This document shows, piece by piece, positions 8,952 to 17,340 of a DNA stretch of 64,000 nucleotides; position 1 is the first letter of the stretch; each line of letters starts with the position of its first letter. A model generated the notes under the pieces. It saw only the letters and a program-made list of their open reading frames with translations, did no database searches and had not been told where the DNA came from. The DNA is from Sporobacter sp963675425 (GTDB lineage Bacteria; Bacillota; Clostridia; Oscillospirales; Oscillospiraceae), in contig OY776214.1 of assembly GCA_963675425.1 (NCBI GenBank), positions 3,162,001-3,226,000 of the forward strand, given 5' to 3'. Both the position numbers and the translations under genes were made by a program.

Positions 8952-8966
8952 TAATATTATTGAAGT
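8927..8966. promoter_or_regulatory. 40-bp near-perfect palindrome, probable operator
   Basis: Arms 8927-8940 and 8953-8966 are 14-bp perfect inverted repeats (ACTTCAATAATATT and its complement). The 12-bp centre is also symmetric except for one pair. The centre falls between the -35 and -10 boxes, so a bound protein would block RNA polymerase. The adjacent DUF2089 protein has a helix-turn-helix and is the natural candidate for autoregulation. Confidence 0.8.
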
Positions 8967-8987
8967 TGTTGCGAAAGGAGATATCAA

Positions 8988-9284
8988 TTGAATATTGACA
9001 TAATCCCACAGTGGATACTTGCATTAGAGCTAGAAGATGCTACTTTCCTGAAAAATTTTGTTTTAAAATCAGGGTCTTTAAAAGAAATTGCAAAACTTTA
9101 TGAAGTCTCATACCCTACTGTACGATTACGGCTGGATAAACTTATTCAAAAAATTGAGATGAGTGACCAGAAAAAAGAGGAACCATTCTCCACTTTTATT
9201 AAGGGATTAGCGGTTGACTCACGTATAGATTTGGAAACGGCAAAAATTATTATTGAAAAATACAAAAATGAAAAGGAGAAATAG
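8988..9284 (+). CDS. DUF2089 family protein, HTH regulator
   Basis: 98 residues, TTG start 7 bases after GAAAGGAG. The conserved core of the DUF2089 family is clear: IPQWILAL, then LKNFVLKSGSLKEIAK and YEVSYPTVRLRLDKLIQKI, a helix-turn-helix for DNA binding. The N-terminal zinc ribbon found in longer members is missing. The C-terminal part is charged. It is co-transcribed with a small membrane protein 5 bases downstream. The large palindrome in its promoter suggests it represses its own operon. Confidence 0.88.
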   Translation: MNIDIIPQWILALELEDATFLKNFVLKSGSLKEIAKLYEVSYPTVRLRLDKLIQKIEMSDQKKEEPFSTFIKGLAVDSRIDLETAKIIIEKYKNEKEK

Positions 9285-9289
9285 TTATT

Positions 9290-9583
9290 ATGTATTTGAG
9301 AATTATAATCAGCACTATAATAGTCATCGCTTTATGGATTGCTGAATCTTATTGTTCAAAACTTAAAAATCCACTTTGGGGCGGCATCATGCCGTTGCTT
9401 GTATTGGCAACCAGTGTCTACATTTTAGCTACTGGATTGATTAACTTTGACCGTACATCATTTATTGTATTTTTTGTGGTTAACTTTTTTATAACAGAAG
9501 GTTGGATTGAGGGCAGAGTGAAATACAATAAAAGGCAAAAAGCAGAATTAGACAAAATGAAAGCAAGAGATATTGATAGTTAA
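9290..9583 (+). CDS. Small membrane protein, partner of DUF2089 regulator
   Basis: 97 residues with three predicted membrane segments (about 3-18, 28-50 and 55-72) and a basic C-terminal tail (KYNKRQKAELDKMKAR) that should face the cytoplasm. RBS AAAAGGAG lies about 14 bases upstream of the ATG, with a second A/G-rich run nearer. No family recognised. The regulator/membrane-protein pairing is often seen in Firmicutes and suggests sensing of envelope conditions, but function is unknown. Confidence 0.75.
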   Translation: MYLRIIISTIIVIALWIAESYCSKLKNPLWGGIMPLLVLATSVYILATGLINFDRTSFIVFFVVNFFITEGWIEGRVKYNKRQKAELDKMKARDIDS

Positions 9584-9608
9584 AAGGCGGATTGATAATT
9601 GGAAAATG

Positions 9609-9665
9609 ACTGCGCCGTACCGCGTCACCCGTTCAACATGGCCGCCTGACCCAGTACGGCGCAGT
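9609..9665. repeat. Inverted repeat between convergent operons
   Basis: Perfect 12-bp arms (ACTGCGCCGTAC at 9609-9620 and complement at 9654-9665) around a 33-nt loop. There is no T-tract on either side. It lies between the 3' ends of the DUF2089 operon and helD, so it may act as a bidirectional terminator or be a small repeat element. Confidence 0.5.
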
Positions 9666-9744
9666 TGAAAACAGGGAAATGCGACTCAGCCTGTCAATGG
9701 GAACGGCCCGCTTTTACCGCGTGTATCCAGAAGCGGATATTGTC

Positions 9745-11883
9745 TTATTTATTGCAGGAATTATCAACACGCATGCAGTTTTCCAGTATTGCTGACCTTA
9801 ATAAAGGAGATATTTCCCCCGAATATAAAAGGGTCAGCCGGTGCATAGCCCGTGTGCAGGCGATATAAAGTAAACTTCTGTCATATTTCGTAGAATAAGT
9901 AACCTTATCCACGCAAGGAACTATGACCTCATCAAACTCCAATCCCTTTGACATCTGTATGGATGTGATGGATATACCGTTTACAAAACGGGTGCTTTCC
10001 GGTGCAATCAAATGTACATCATAATCGGGAGACAGCCGGTCGTAGAGCAGCTTTGCGTCATGGTTGGTTTTTGTAATGATCCCAAGCGAGGAATAGGCCG
10101 TTTGGCAAAAGGCTTTAATTCTACTTTTAATACGCATAAGCTCATCACGCTTGTCCTGACAGTTAATCAGCGCAGGGGGTTCCCCATGGCGCTCAACGGC
10201 TTCTATCGTTCCAGTACCCCCGATCTGCCTGGCAAAGGAAATAATTTCATAGGTCGAGCGGTAGCTTGTTGTTAGTTCAACGAATTCCGCGCCGTTATAT
10301 AGTTGCCGCATGTCGTCTAAGGTGTGCAAATGGTTGGGGTTGATAAATTGACCGAAATCCCCCAGAATGGTTTTTTGGCATTTAAACAGCAGATTAATGA
10401 CGGCGTATTGGACAGGGGTGTAGTCCTGCATTTCATCAACGATTAAATGCCGGATTATGCCGCTTTTCTGTAATCCCTCGTAAGCGGCGTGAAGATACAG
10501 AAAAGGAAAAACATCGGCCCATTCCAGTGTGTTCTTTGCCGGCATGACAAACATCTCCGTTTTTTGAACCTTTTTATAAAACGCTTTATAAAGTGACAGC
10601 GTATTTTTAACCTTCAGCATCTTATTTAAAGCTTTTAAAATGGTCCGGCTTTTCGGTATGTCATCTTCCATAACATTATCCGTATCAAAGCGGTCATAAA
10701 TATCATCAGCTATCATCTGTAAACGCTGCTTGACGGGATATTTGCGATAAGCGTCAAAACGTGCGCTTATAGTTTCTGCTTTTGCGGTGAAGCGGCCATA
10801 CGTATAATCAGCAGGTTCAAAAACAATGCCGGGCAATTGGCCAATAAAACTATCCAGTTGCTTTAAAAAATCCAGCGTAGACTTAAAGCGTACTCGCTCG
10901 GCCCATGCGCTGTCGTTTGTTTCTATCGGGTCTTTGTCTGCCTCAAAATCAATGACGCCCTCCAGTTGCACTTCGGCAATATCCGTAAAGCTCAGCTCAT
11001 AAATAGGTTCTTCGCCAAGCTCCGGAAGAACATTGGAAATGTAATCACCGAAAACCTTGTTGGGCGACAGTATTGTCACATTGCTGGCCGACAGCCTGTC
11101 TTTGAAGCGATATAGTATAAAGGCGATTCGGTGGAGGGCGATAGAGGTTTTACCGGAACCGGCAACCCCCTGAATGATAAGCGTATCTGAAATTTCATTT
11201 CTGATGATTTGGTTTTGCTCTTTCTGGATGGTGGCAATAATGGATTTCATCTTCTCATCGGAGGTATGGCTCAGTTCCCGTTGCAGGATATCATCCTGGA
11301 TGTTGACGGAGCTTTCAAGGGCATATTCCAATTTGCCGTCGTTTATTTTAAATTGCCGTTTCCGGGTTAGCTTTCCCTCAATTCTTCCTACGGGAGCGTC
11401 AAAGCCTGCCGGTCCAATTTCATAATCATAGAACATACCGGCAACGGGCGCCCGCCAATCAAATATGAGCAGCTCATTTTCGTAACTGAACGAAAACCGC
11501 CCTATATAATACTTTTCTGATTTATTGCTGTCGTTTTCCTGAAAATCTATGCGGGCAAAGTAAGGCGATTCTTTTAATTTGGCAATCCTGTCCCGCAGGC
11601 CTACTGAAAATGCTCCCGTATTGTCAATTCTATTTAAAGCCAATTCATTCTGGAACATTTCATGTGGGTCTATATCCCCGCGATTTTCCACCATGTACCG
11701 CTTCAAATCCATATAGTCTCCATCAATACGCTCGACATCGGCGTTGGCCTCTTCCAAAGCATCGTCCAGCTTTTGATCAATTTCTTCAAGATGGTGTATT
11801 TCATCCAGAAAAGGAATGCTGTTATCGGTATTTACAGCAGGAGTAGTTTGAAGGCTCCTGTCAAACTTCTGCGCGTTGCCCAT
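9745..11883 (-). CDS. helD: HelD-like RNA polymerase recycling ATPase (UvrD-type helicase superfamily 1)
   Basis: 712 residues from the ATG at 11883, chosen because AAAGGAGA precedes it by 8 bases. The N-terminal 60 residues (HHLEEIDQKLDDALEEAN) form a coiled coil like the HelD arm that enters the RNA polymerase secondary channel. Walker A is GVAGSGKTSIALHR; later motifs include IVDEMQDYTP (Walker B), a TSYRST motif and CTRAMHRL. HelD uses ATP to strip stalled RNA polymerase from DNA. Its start overlaps the end of the upstream AraC-GNAT gene by 23 bases, so the two are translationally linked. Confidence 0.88.
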   Translation of the reverse strand: MGNAQKFDRSLQTTPAVNTDNSIPFLDEIHHLEEIDQKLDDALEEANADVERIDGDYMDLKRYMVENRGDIDPHEMFQNELALNRIDNTGAFSVGLRDRIAKLKESPYFARIDFQENDSNKSEKYYIGRFSFSYENELLIFDWRAPVAGMFYDYEIGPAGFDAPVGRIEGKLTRKRQFKINDGKLEYALESSVNIQDDILQRELSHTSDEKMKSIIATIQKEQNQIIRNEISDTLIIQGVAGSGKTSIALHRIAFILYRFKDRLSASNVTILSPNKVFGDYISNVLPELGEEPIYELSFTDIAEVQLEGVIDFEADKDPIETNDSAWAERVRFKSTLDFLKQLDSFIGQLPGIVFEPADYTYGRFTAKAETISARFDAYRKYPVKQRLQMIADDIYDRFDTDNVMEDDIPKSRTILKALNKMLKVKNTLSLYKAFYKKVQKTEMFVMPAKNTLEWADVFPFLYLHAAYEGLQKSGIIRHLIVDEMQDYTPVQYAVINLLFKCQKTILGDFGQFINPNHLHTLDDMRQLYNGAEFVELTTSYRSTYEIISFARQIGGTGTIEAVERHGEPPALINCQDKRDELMRIKSRIKAFCQTAYSSLGIITKTNHDAKLLYDRLSPDYDVHLIAPESTRFVNGISITSIQMSKGLEFDEVIVPCVDKVTYSTKYDRSLLYIACTRAMHRLTLLYSGEISPLLRSAILENCMRVDNSCNK

Positions 11884-12727
11884 CGGTTTTCTCCTTTGGT
11901 AAAATAAAGCGTTGGGTGGGATAACCAAACTCTACCAGCAGCTCGGCCTCTGCAAAGCCTAAATCCAGAATGGCCTGTCGATGTCCGGTATCCGCTTTAT
12001 CGCCTTTTCTGTATGTGGTAATACTGATATCCTTTCCTTTCAGCAAATCTCCCATTACTTTATCAAGAAACGCTTTGGGAATCCCTTTTTTTCGGTATAG
12101 CGGGTGTGTCCCCATAAAGTCAATGCTTCCGGTTTTATAAGAGAACAGCATGGCCCCGATTGCATTCTCATTGTCTTTTAATATCAGAGCCTGTCTGGTT
12201 TTGATTCGCTGTTTCAGTACCTGAATGTATTCATCCTCGTGCAGATGCGGAAACCCGTCAATAACGAGCCGAACTAGAGCCATCCAGCGGGGAATGTCTT
12301 CTTCTGATGCGTAATCAATAGCCCATTGAATGTTTTCTTCATTATTAAGCATTTCGTACCCACCCTCAAATTCAAATCTCGATTGTAACGGATAGAATCT
12401 TTCATTATCCCGATATTTGCTGGGAGGCTGCTTATACATGGCGGTAAAAATATTCGTAAACGCCTGCTGGCTTTCATATCCCGCGATCAGAGCAATATCC
12501 AGGATTGGCTTATCAGAAAAAACCAGCAGCTTTGCGGCCTCGGTCAATTTCCGGCGCTGAATATAATCATGGATGGTAAGTCCGATTGTGTTCGTAAACA
12601 TACGATGGAGGTGATGCTTTGAGTAGTGAACCGCACTTGCCACAATATCCAGATCAATTTTTTCGGTTAAATGTGCCTCTATATAATCAATGGCTAATGC
12701 TGTATTATTAATGCTGTTAGTTGTCAT
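11861..12727 (-). CDS. AraC-type DNA-binding domain fused to GNAT acetyltransferase
   Basis: 288 residues, ATG 8 bases after AAAGGAGG. Residues 1-105 are an AraC/XylS double helix-turn-helix (HHLHRMFTNTIGLTIHDYIQ, then IALIAGYESQQAFTNIF and PSKYR). The remaining part has the layout of a GNAT N-acyltransferase, including FMGTHPLYRKKGIPKAFLDK, which resembles the acetyl-CoA loop. AraC N-terminal with an effector or enzyme domain behind it is seen in stress regulators. It is in an operon with helD, so a link to antibiotic or transcription stress is possible. Target unknown. Confidence 0.78.
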   Translation of the reverse strand: MTTNSINNTALAIDYIEAHLTEKIDLDIVASAVHYSKHHLHRMFTNTIGLTIHDYIQRRKLTEAAKLLVFSDKPILDIALIAGYESQQAFTNIFTAMYKQPPSKYRDNERFYPLQSRFEFEGGYEMLNNEENIQWAIDYASEEDIPRWMALVRLVIDGFPHLHEDEYIQVLKQRIKTRQALILKDNENAIGAMLFSYKTGSIDFMGTHPLYRKKGIPKAFLDKVMGDLLKGKDISITTYRKGDKADTGHRQAILDLGFAEAELLVEFGYPTQRFILPKEKTDGQRAEV

Positions 12728-12820
12728 TCCATCGGCCTCCTTTCGATAGATGCTATGCGGATATCTTCAGTATACCAAAATCAAGAAACGTACGTTTAAT
12801 AATTCTTGCTATTTTGCGAT

Positions 12821-12968
12821 GCCGGCGTCACCGCCGGCTCGGGCGAAATGGCCATGTTCCGGGGCCGGGTCAAACAGGTCCGGCCCCGGTTCCCGGCGCC
12901 TATAGCTCGTATCCGGATGGACGCAGTTCTACCCCAACTGCAAAAGCCCGGAAATCAGCAGATTTCCG
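12821..12968. repeat. Cluster of three hairpins in a GC-rich intergenic patch
   Basis: Within a 435-bp gene-free gap (12728-13162): GCCGGC pair (12821-12838), a 10-bp perfect stem of CCGGGGCCGG (12859-12868 with 12880-12889), and an 8-bp perfect stem CGGAAATC/GATTTCCG (12949-12968). Base composition is much GC-richer than the flanks. It could be a decayed mobile element or structured RNA; no gene is visible in the rest of the gap. Confidence 0.45.
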
Positions 12969-13162
12969 AGCTTGGCTTTAAGTATTGCTTTTTGGAGATA
13001 AGTCTTAACTAAAAGTGCCAATAGGTAAATGGGTTTGAGGTTATGCTTGCGATTACTCCGGTGATGAAACAGTATTTTAATTACAAGGACTATAAGACTT
13101 TTCTTTATTACTGCGCCTGAGACGTTGAAAGGCTCATACTACGGCAGTTATGTGTCATGGGG

Positions 13163-14047
13163 TCATTTACTTTCGTCAGAGCCTTTGCCGCTGCCGCAGT
13201 GACCGGATTGCATATCGGCGGTATCGGGGATTTTGGTGAGCAGGAAACGTCCGACAAAGCTGCTATAGCGTTCACCGCGGCGCTTTATGTAGAAATAGCC
13301 GATAGCTGAAAACACCGATGCGCCGATGAAATTAACAATCAGGTCCTTCATTGTGTCAATAATTCCGATGTCCAGATAACCGTTTACGACGATTTCTGTC
13401 GGCTCGCCGTTTACAGTACCGTAAATAACCGATTTGGAGATGTCGGAGACAATCACCGGCACATTACGGCCCGCCGGATTAAAGTCAACCGTACTGATTG
13501 TCGAGACAATTGTGTCTTTCTGCATATCCATATGTAGTAGCCTATCACCAGTGTACTCAAAAAACTCCCAAAGAACACCGATGGTCATGGAAAAACAGAA
13601 AGCGACGAGTGCTACAAAAATTGGAGACATGCTGATGCAGAATTTTTTATGTCGATTTAGAATATCTATCAACGCAATGCCGATTGCCGCGCATAAAAAG
13701 CCATTAATTGTGTGTAGCATGGTATCCCATCCCGGGACATTGAGGTAGTATTCATGGATTTCTCCCAAGATTTCGGCGGCAAAAATAAACAGTAATATAA
13801 TGACCTCAAGCGTATCAGGAACGTCAACCTTGATTCGTTTTTCAACGAAGGTGGGGATCATGAACAATATAAGTGTTAGGATACACAGGAATACGTTGGC
13901 ATAATCTTTGTTGATAAATTGAGCGATCATAACGGCTATTACGAGGAGTCTCAATATCCAGTAACAGGCAAAAAGACGCGGGTGTGTTTTTGCTGATACT
14001 TTCATGCTGCGCCACATCGGACGTAAAAAATTAACCTTCAGCTTCAT
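13163..14047 (-). CDS. YjdF/DUF2238-like membrane protein
   Basis: 294 residues with about seven membrane segments. The motif GWDTMLHTINGFLCAAIGIA and, further on, GVLWEFFEYTGD match the conserved His/Glu residues of the DUF2238 (YjdF) membrane family. A soluble insert between the last segments carries the repeated NG-type turns. Function unknown. The gene starts 36 bases after the purD stop on the same strand and may be the last gene of the purine operon by read-through. Confidence 0.7.
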   Translation of the reverse strand: MKLKVNFLRPMWRSMKVSAKTHPRLFACYWILRLLVIAVMIAQFINKDYANVFLCILTLILFMIPTFVEKRIKVDVPDTLEVIILLFIFAAEILGEIHEYYLNVPGWDTMLHTINGFLCAAIGIALIDILNRHKKFCISMSPIFVALVAFCFSMTIGVLWEFFEYTGDRLLHMDMQKDTIVSTISTVDFNPAGRNVPVIVSDISKSVIYGTVNGEPTEIVVNGYLDIGIIDTMKDLIVNFIGASVFSAIGYFYIKRRGERYSSFVGRFLLTKIPDTADMQSGHCGSGKGSDESK

Positions 14048-14083
14048 AGCAGATTTATTCTCCTCAAATTAATACATCGCTCA

Positions 14084-15337
14084 TTATTTTCGTCCGATAT
14101 CCGTCCTGAAATGCTCGTTCTTAAAATGAATCAGGCCGACGCCCTCGTAGGCGCGGCGCACCGCCTCCTCAAGCGTGTAAGCCGTTGCCGTTATGCCGAG
14201 TACGCGTCCGCCGCTTGTGAAATATTGTCCGTCCTTTTTAGCCGTTCCCGCATGATAAACTGTGATATCCGACGGGACAGCGTCAAGGCCTGTGATCTCA
14301 AAGCCCTTTTCATAGCTGACAGGGTAGCCACCGCTGGCCATGACGACGCAGCAAGCCGAGCCGGATTTCCAACAGATATCGATCTCATCTAGTCGCTCGT
14401 CAACGACGGCCTCGAAAATATCCAGAAGGTCCGTCTCAAGCAGAGATAGGATCGGCTGCGTTTCAGGATCACCGAAGCGCGCGTTATATTCTACGACACG
14501 CGGGCCGTCCGGTGTGAGCATCAGCCCGAAATAGATGACGCCTTTAAACGTGCGCCCTTCCTGGTTCATGGCCTCAAGCGTCGGACGAAAGATGGTGTTC
14601 ATGCAAATCTCGGCCAGCGCGTCCGTATACTTGGGACTGGGGCAGAAAGCACCCATACCGCCCGTATTCGGCCCATCGTCGCCGTCGTACGCGCGCTTGT
14701 GATCCTGGGAGGGAAGCATGGGGACGATGGTCTGGCCGTCCGTAAAGGCCAGCACAGTCACCTCCGGGCCAGTCATGCATTCCTCGATGACGACCGTGCG
14801 GCCGCTGTCGCCGAATTTATTGTCCTTCATCATGGACGCCAGCGCTTCCAGCGCTGTGTCTACATCCGGCGCCACGACAACGCCCTTGCCGAGCGCCAGA
14901 CCGTCGGCCTTGACGACGATTGGCGCGCCCTGCTCCTTAATATAAGCCGCAGCCGAGTCGTAATCAGAAAAAACCTCATACCGCGCCGTCGGGATACCGT
15001 ATTTTTTCATCAGGTTTTTTGAAAAAGCCTTGCTGCTTTCGATAACCGCCGCGTTGGCGCGTGGCCCGAAGGCGCGGATGCCCGCGTTCTCCAGCGCGTC
15101 GACCATCCCAAGCGCCAGCGGATCATCCGGAGCGACCATGACGAAGTCAATCGGATGATTCTGGGCAAAGCGGACAATACCGTCGATATCGGTCGCTTTA
15201 ATGTCGACGCACTCGGCGATGTCCGAGATGCCGCCGTTTCCCGGCGCGCAGAAAAGCTTTTCGACACGGTTGGAATGCTTCAGCGCCAGACAGATCGCGT
15301 GTTCACGCCCGCCGCCGCCAACAACCAATACGTTCAT
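14084..15337 (-). CDS. purD: Phosphoribosylamine-glycine ligase
   Basis: 417 residues, full length. ATP-grasp enzyme of purine synthesis: 5-phosphoribosylamine + glycine + ATP to GAR. The N-terminal VVGGGGREHAI loop binds substrate; KADGLALGKGV and YNARFGDPETQ are the ATP-grasp and metal-binding motifs. It is the last pur gene of the cluster and is separated from purH by a small MITE-like repeat. Confidence 0.96.
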   Translation of the reverse strand: MNVLVVGGGGREHAICLALKHSNRVEKLFCAPGNGGISDIAECVDIKATDIDGIVRFAQNHPIDFVMVAPDDPLALGMVDALENAGIRAFGPRANAAVIESSKAFSKNLMKKYGIPTARYEVFSDYDSAAAYIKEQGAPIVVKADGLALGKGVVVAPDVDTALEALASMMKDNKFGDSGRTVVIEECMTGPEVTVLAFTDGQTIVPMLPSQDHKRAYDGDDGPNTGGMGAFCPSPKYTDALAEICMNTIFRPTLEAMNQEGRTFKGVIYFGLMLTPDGPRVVEYNARFGDPETQPILSLLETDLLDIFEAVVDERLDEIDICWKSGSACCVVMASGGYPVSYEKGFEITGLDAVPSDITVYHAGTAKKDGQYFTSGGRVLGITATAYTLEEAVRRAYEGVGLIHFKNEHFRTDIGRK

Positions 15338-15363
15338 GAATTTGTCCCCCTATGATATAAAAG

Positions 15364-15433
15364 TAGGGGCGATTCACGAATCGCCCGTTCTGTCAGTTAC
15401 AGTTAAATAGGCGCGATCGATGAATTGCCCCTA
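15364..15433. repeat. MITE-like repeat with terminal inverted repeats
   Basis: About 70 bp. The left end has TAGGGGCGATTC and the right end GAATTGCCCCTA, imperfect inverted copies over about 24 bases. The left half also contains a perfect GGGCGATTC-AC-GAATCGCCC palindrome (15367-15386). No coding capacity. Such GGGCGATTC repeats are widespread small intergenic elements. It sits between purH and purD in the same transcript. Confidence 0.65.
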
Positions 15434-15449
15434 TAAAGAGCCGGTTTCA

Positions 15450-16622
15450 TTAATGATGGAATAAACGCATCCCGGTAAACGCCATAATCATGCCGTATTT
15501 GTCACAGGTTTCAATGACGTTGTCATCGCGGATGGAGCCGCCCGGTTCGCCGATATACTTGACGCCGGATTTGTGCGCGCGCTCAATGTTGTCGCCAAAG
15601 GGGAAGAACGCGTCGCTGCCAAGCGCGACGTCCGTCATGGTGGCAATCCAGCTTTTCTTTTCCTCGCGTGTAAAAACAGCCGGTTTTTCGGTAAAAACGG
15701 CTTCCCATTTGCCGTCGGCCAGAACGTCCTCATACTCGTCAGACATATAAACGTCAATGGCGTTGTCGCGGTTGGGGCGGCTGATATCGGCTTTAAACGG
15801 CAGCGTGAGGACTTTCTCGTGGCGGCGGAGCAGCCAGTTGTCGGCCTTGCCGCCGGCCAGGCGCGTGCAGTGGATGCGGCTTTGCTGGCCTGCGCCAACG
15901 CCGATGGTCTGCCCGTCCCTGACGTAGCACACGGAGTTGGACTGGGTGTACTTGAGCGTTATGAGAGAGAGGATAAGATCGCGTTTGGCGCTGTCCGGAA
16001 GCATTTTGTTAGACGTAACGATATTGGTTAAAAGGGTTTCGTCGATCTTAAATTCATTCCGGCCTTGCTCAAAGCTGATGCCGAACACGTCTTTATATTC
16101 TGTTTTTTCAGGCCTGTAGTGCGGATTGATCTGGACAATGTTGTAATGGCCTTTTCGTTTCTTTTTCAGTATTTCAAGGGCCTTGGGCGTGAACCCCGGG
16201 GCGATGACGCCGTCGGACACCTCAAGTGCTAAAAACGACGCCGTTTCCTCATCGCAGACGTCTGACAAGGCGGCCCAATCGCCGTAGGAGCTCATACGGT
16301 CCGCGCCGCGCGCGCGGACGTAGGCGGCGGCGATGGGGGACAGGGTAAGCTCGTCCGTAAAGAAAACGGCTTTGTCCAGCTCGGTCAGCGGCGTACCGAC
16401 GGCCGCGCCGGCAGGGGAGACATGCTTGAAGGAGGCGGCCGACGGCAGGCCGGACGCTTCCTTCAGCTCGCGGACCAGCTGCCAGCTGTTAAACGCGTCG
16501 AGGAAATTGATATAGCCGGGCTTTCCACCGAGTACCTGGATCGGCAGCTCGCCGTGCCGGATGAAGATGCGAGCAGGCTTTTGATTGGGGTTGCAGCCGT
16601 ATTTAAGTTCCAGCTCTGTCAT
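15450..16622 (-). CDS. purH: Stand-alone AICAR formyltransferase
   Basis: 390 residues from the ATG at 16622 (GAGGT 9 bases upstream, 10 bases after the preceding gene). It covers only the transformylase half of PurH: SFKHVSPAGAAVG holds the catalytic Lys-His pair, and KYTQSNSVCYV plus GVGAGQQSRIHC are family motifs. It converts AICAR to FAICAR with 10-formyl-THF. The IMP cyclohydrolase half is missing and is supplied by the next upstream gene, a PurO-type enzyme. This split form occurs in some Clostridia. Confidence 0.93.
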   Translation of the reverse strand: MTELELKYGCNPNQKPARIFIRHGELPIQVLGGKPGYINFLDAFNSWQLVRELKEASGLPSAASFKHVSPAGAAVGTPLTELDKAVFFTDELTLSPIAAAYVRARGADRMSSYGDWAALSDVCDEETASFLALEVSDGVIAPGFTPKALEILKKKRKGHYNIVQINPHYRPEKTEYKDVFGISFEQGRNEFKIDETLLTNIVTSNKMLPDSAKRDLILSLITLKYTQSNSVCYVRDGQTIGVGAGQQSRIHCTRLAGGKADNWLLRRHEKVLTLPFKADISRPNRDNAIDVYMSDEYEDVLADGKWEAVFTEKPAVFTREEKKSWIATMTDVALGSDAFFPFGDNIERAHKSGVKYIGEPGGSIRDDNVIETCDKYGMIMAFTGMRLFHH

Positions 16623-16632
16623 ATCGTATACC

Positions 16633-17340
16633 TCAGCTTTGATTTTTGTTGATAATGAAGTTTTCAATCCGACCCGTCGTAAGGTCCTTGGACAGGGCGA
16701 ACAGAGAGACCTTATTATCTGCGTTCAGTGCGCTCCAGACAGCGCTGGCATAATCGCGCAGGCTCCCTGTAACGGCTACGGCTTTCGGCTCGCCCTCAAA
16801 CGATGGGATAGGGTTGCCGTCGGATTTATACGTGTGGATTAGATGCCCGATGCCGGGCATCAGCGCGTCATACTCAAAGAACTGCCGGCAGCTGCAGGAC
16901 GGATTTCCGTCAAGACTTTTTAAAATGGATAGCTTATAACTACCGCTCGGTTCAATCAGGCCTGAAATGCGCGGCGTATAGTTCGGCTCGTCAGGCTCAA
17001 ACGTGCGTGTCAATAGGGACGAATAAAAGAAGTTGCCGGAGGATACGCCGGCGCGAATCGTATCGGTCTGGTCGCCGTTTGTGACGATGATCGTATCCTC
17101 AAAAATGCGTACGGGGTGATAGATGACGAGGCTGGGATCCGTCATTTTGGACGGGTCAAACGCCTCGGTTCGGATACCGTCGTCCGTAGGCAGGAAGACG
17201 CGGTTTCGGCTGTTAGTGCTTCGGCCCATAATGAAATAGAGAAGGACGGCGCGGGTGCCGTCCTCGCTGCAGCCAATCATGATGCCGCGGCCTGGATACG
17301 TATTGGCTCGAAGCTCAGCCGTTATGTCAAGCAGGGTCAT
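16633..17340 (-). CDS. purO: IMP cyclohydrolase, PurO type
   Basis: 235 residues. Sequence features fit the archaeal-type PurO family (IMP_cyclohyd): the N-terminal YPGRGIMIG, then FIMGRSTNSRNRVF and DPSLVIYHPVR. It closes FAICAR to IMP, the last step of the pathway, which in most bacteria is done by the N-terminal half of PurH. It lies directly before the stand-alone formyltransferase and overlaps purN by 4 bases (ATG in the purN stop region), so the operon order supports this role. Confidence 0.88.
   Translation of the reverse strand: MTLLDITAELRANTYPGRGIMIGCSEDGTRAVLLYFIMGRSTNSRNRVFLPTDDGIRTEAFDPSKMTDPSLVIYHPVRIFEDTIIVTNGDQTDTIRAGVSSGNFFYSSLLTRTFEPDEPNYTPRISGLIEPSGSYKLSILKSLDGNPSCSCRQFFEYDALMPGIGHLIHTYKSDGNPIPSFEGEPKAVAVTGSLRDYASAVWSALNADNKVSLFALSKDLTTGRIENFIINKNQS

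Noticed and set aside
12721..12981. 86-codon frame across the GC-rich hairpins
   Set aside because: Composition follows the hairpins, no RBS, no recognisable domain.
13043..13120. 25-codon frame resembling the start of MutS (ITPVMKQYFNYKD)
   Set aside because: The similarity covers only about a dozen residues, there is no continuation in any frame, and the match is too short to call a pseudogene.
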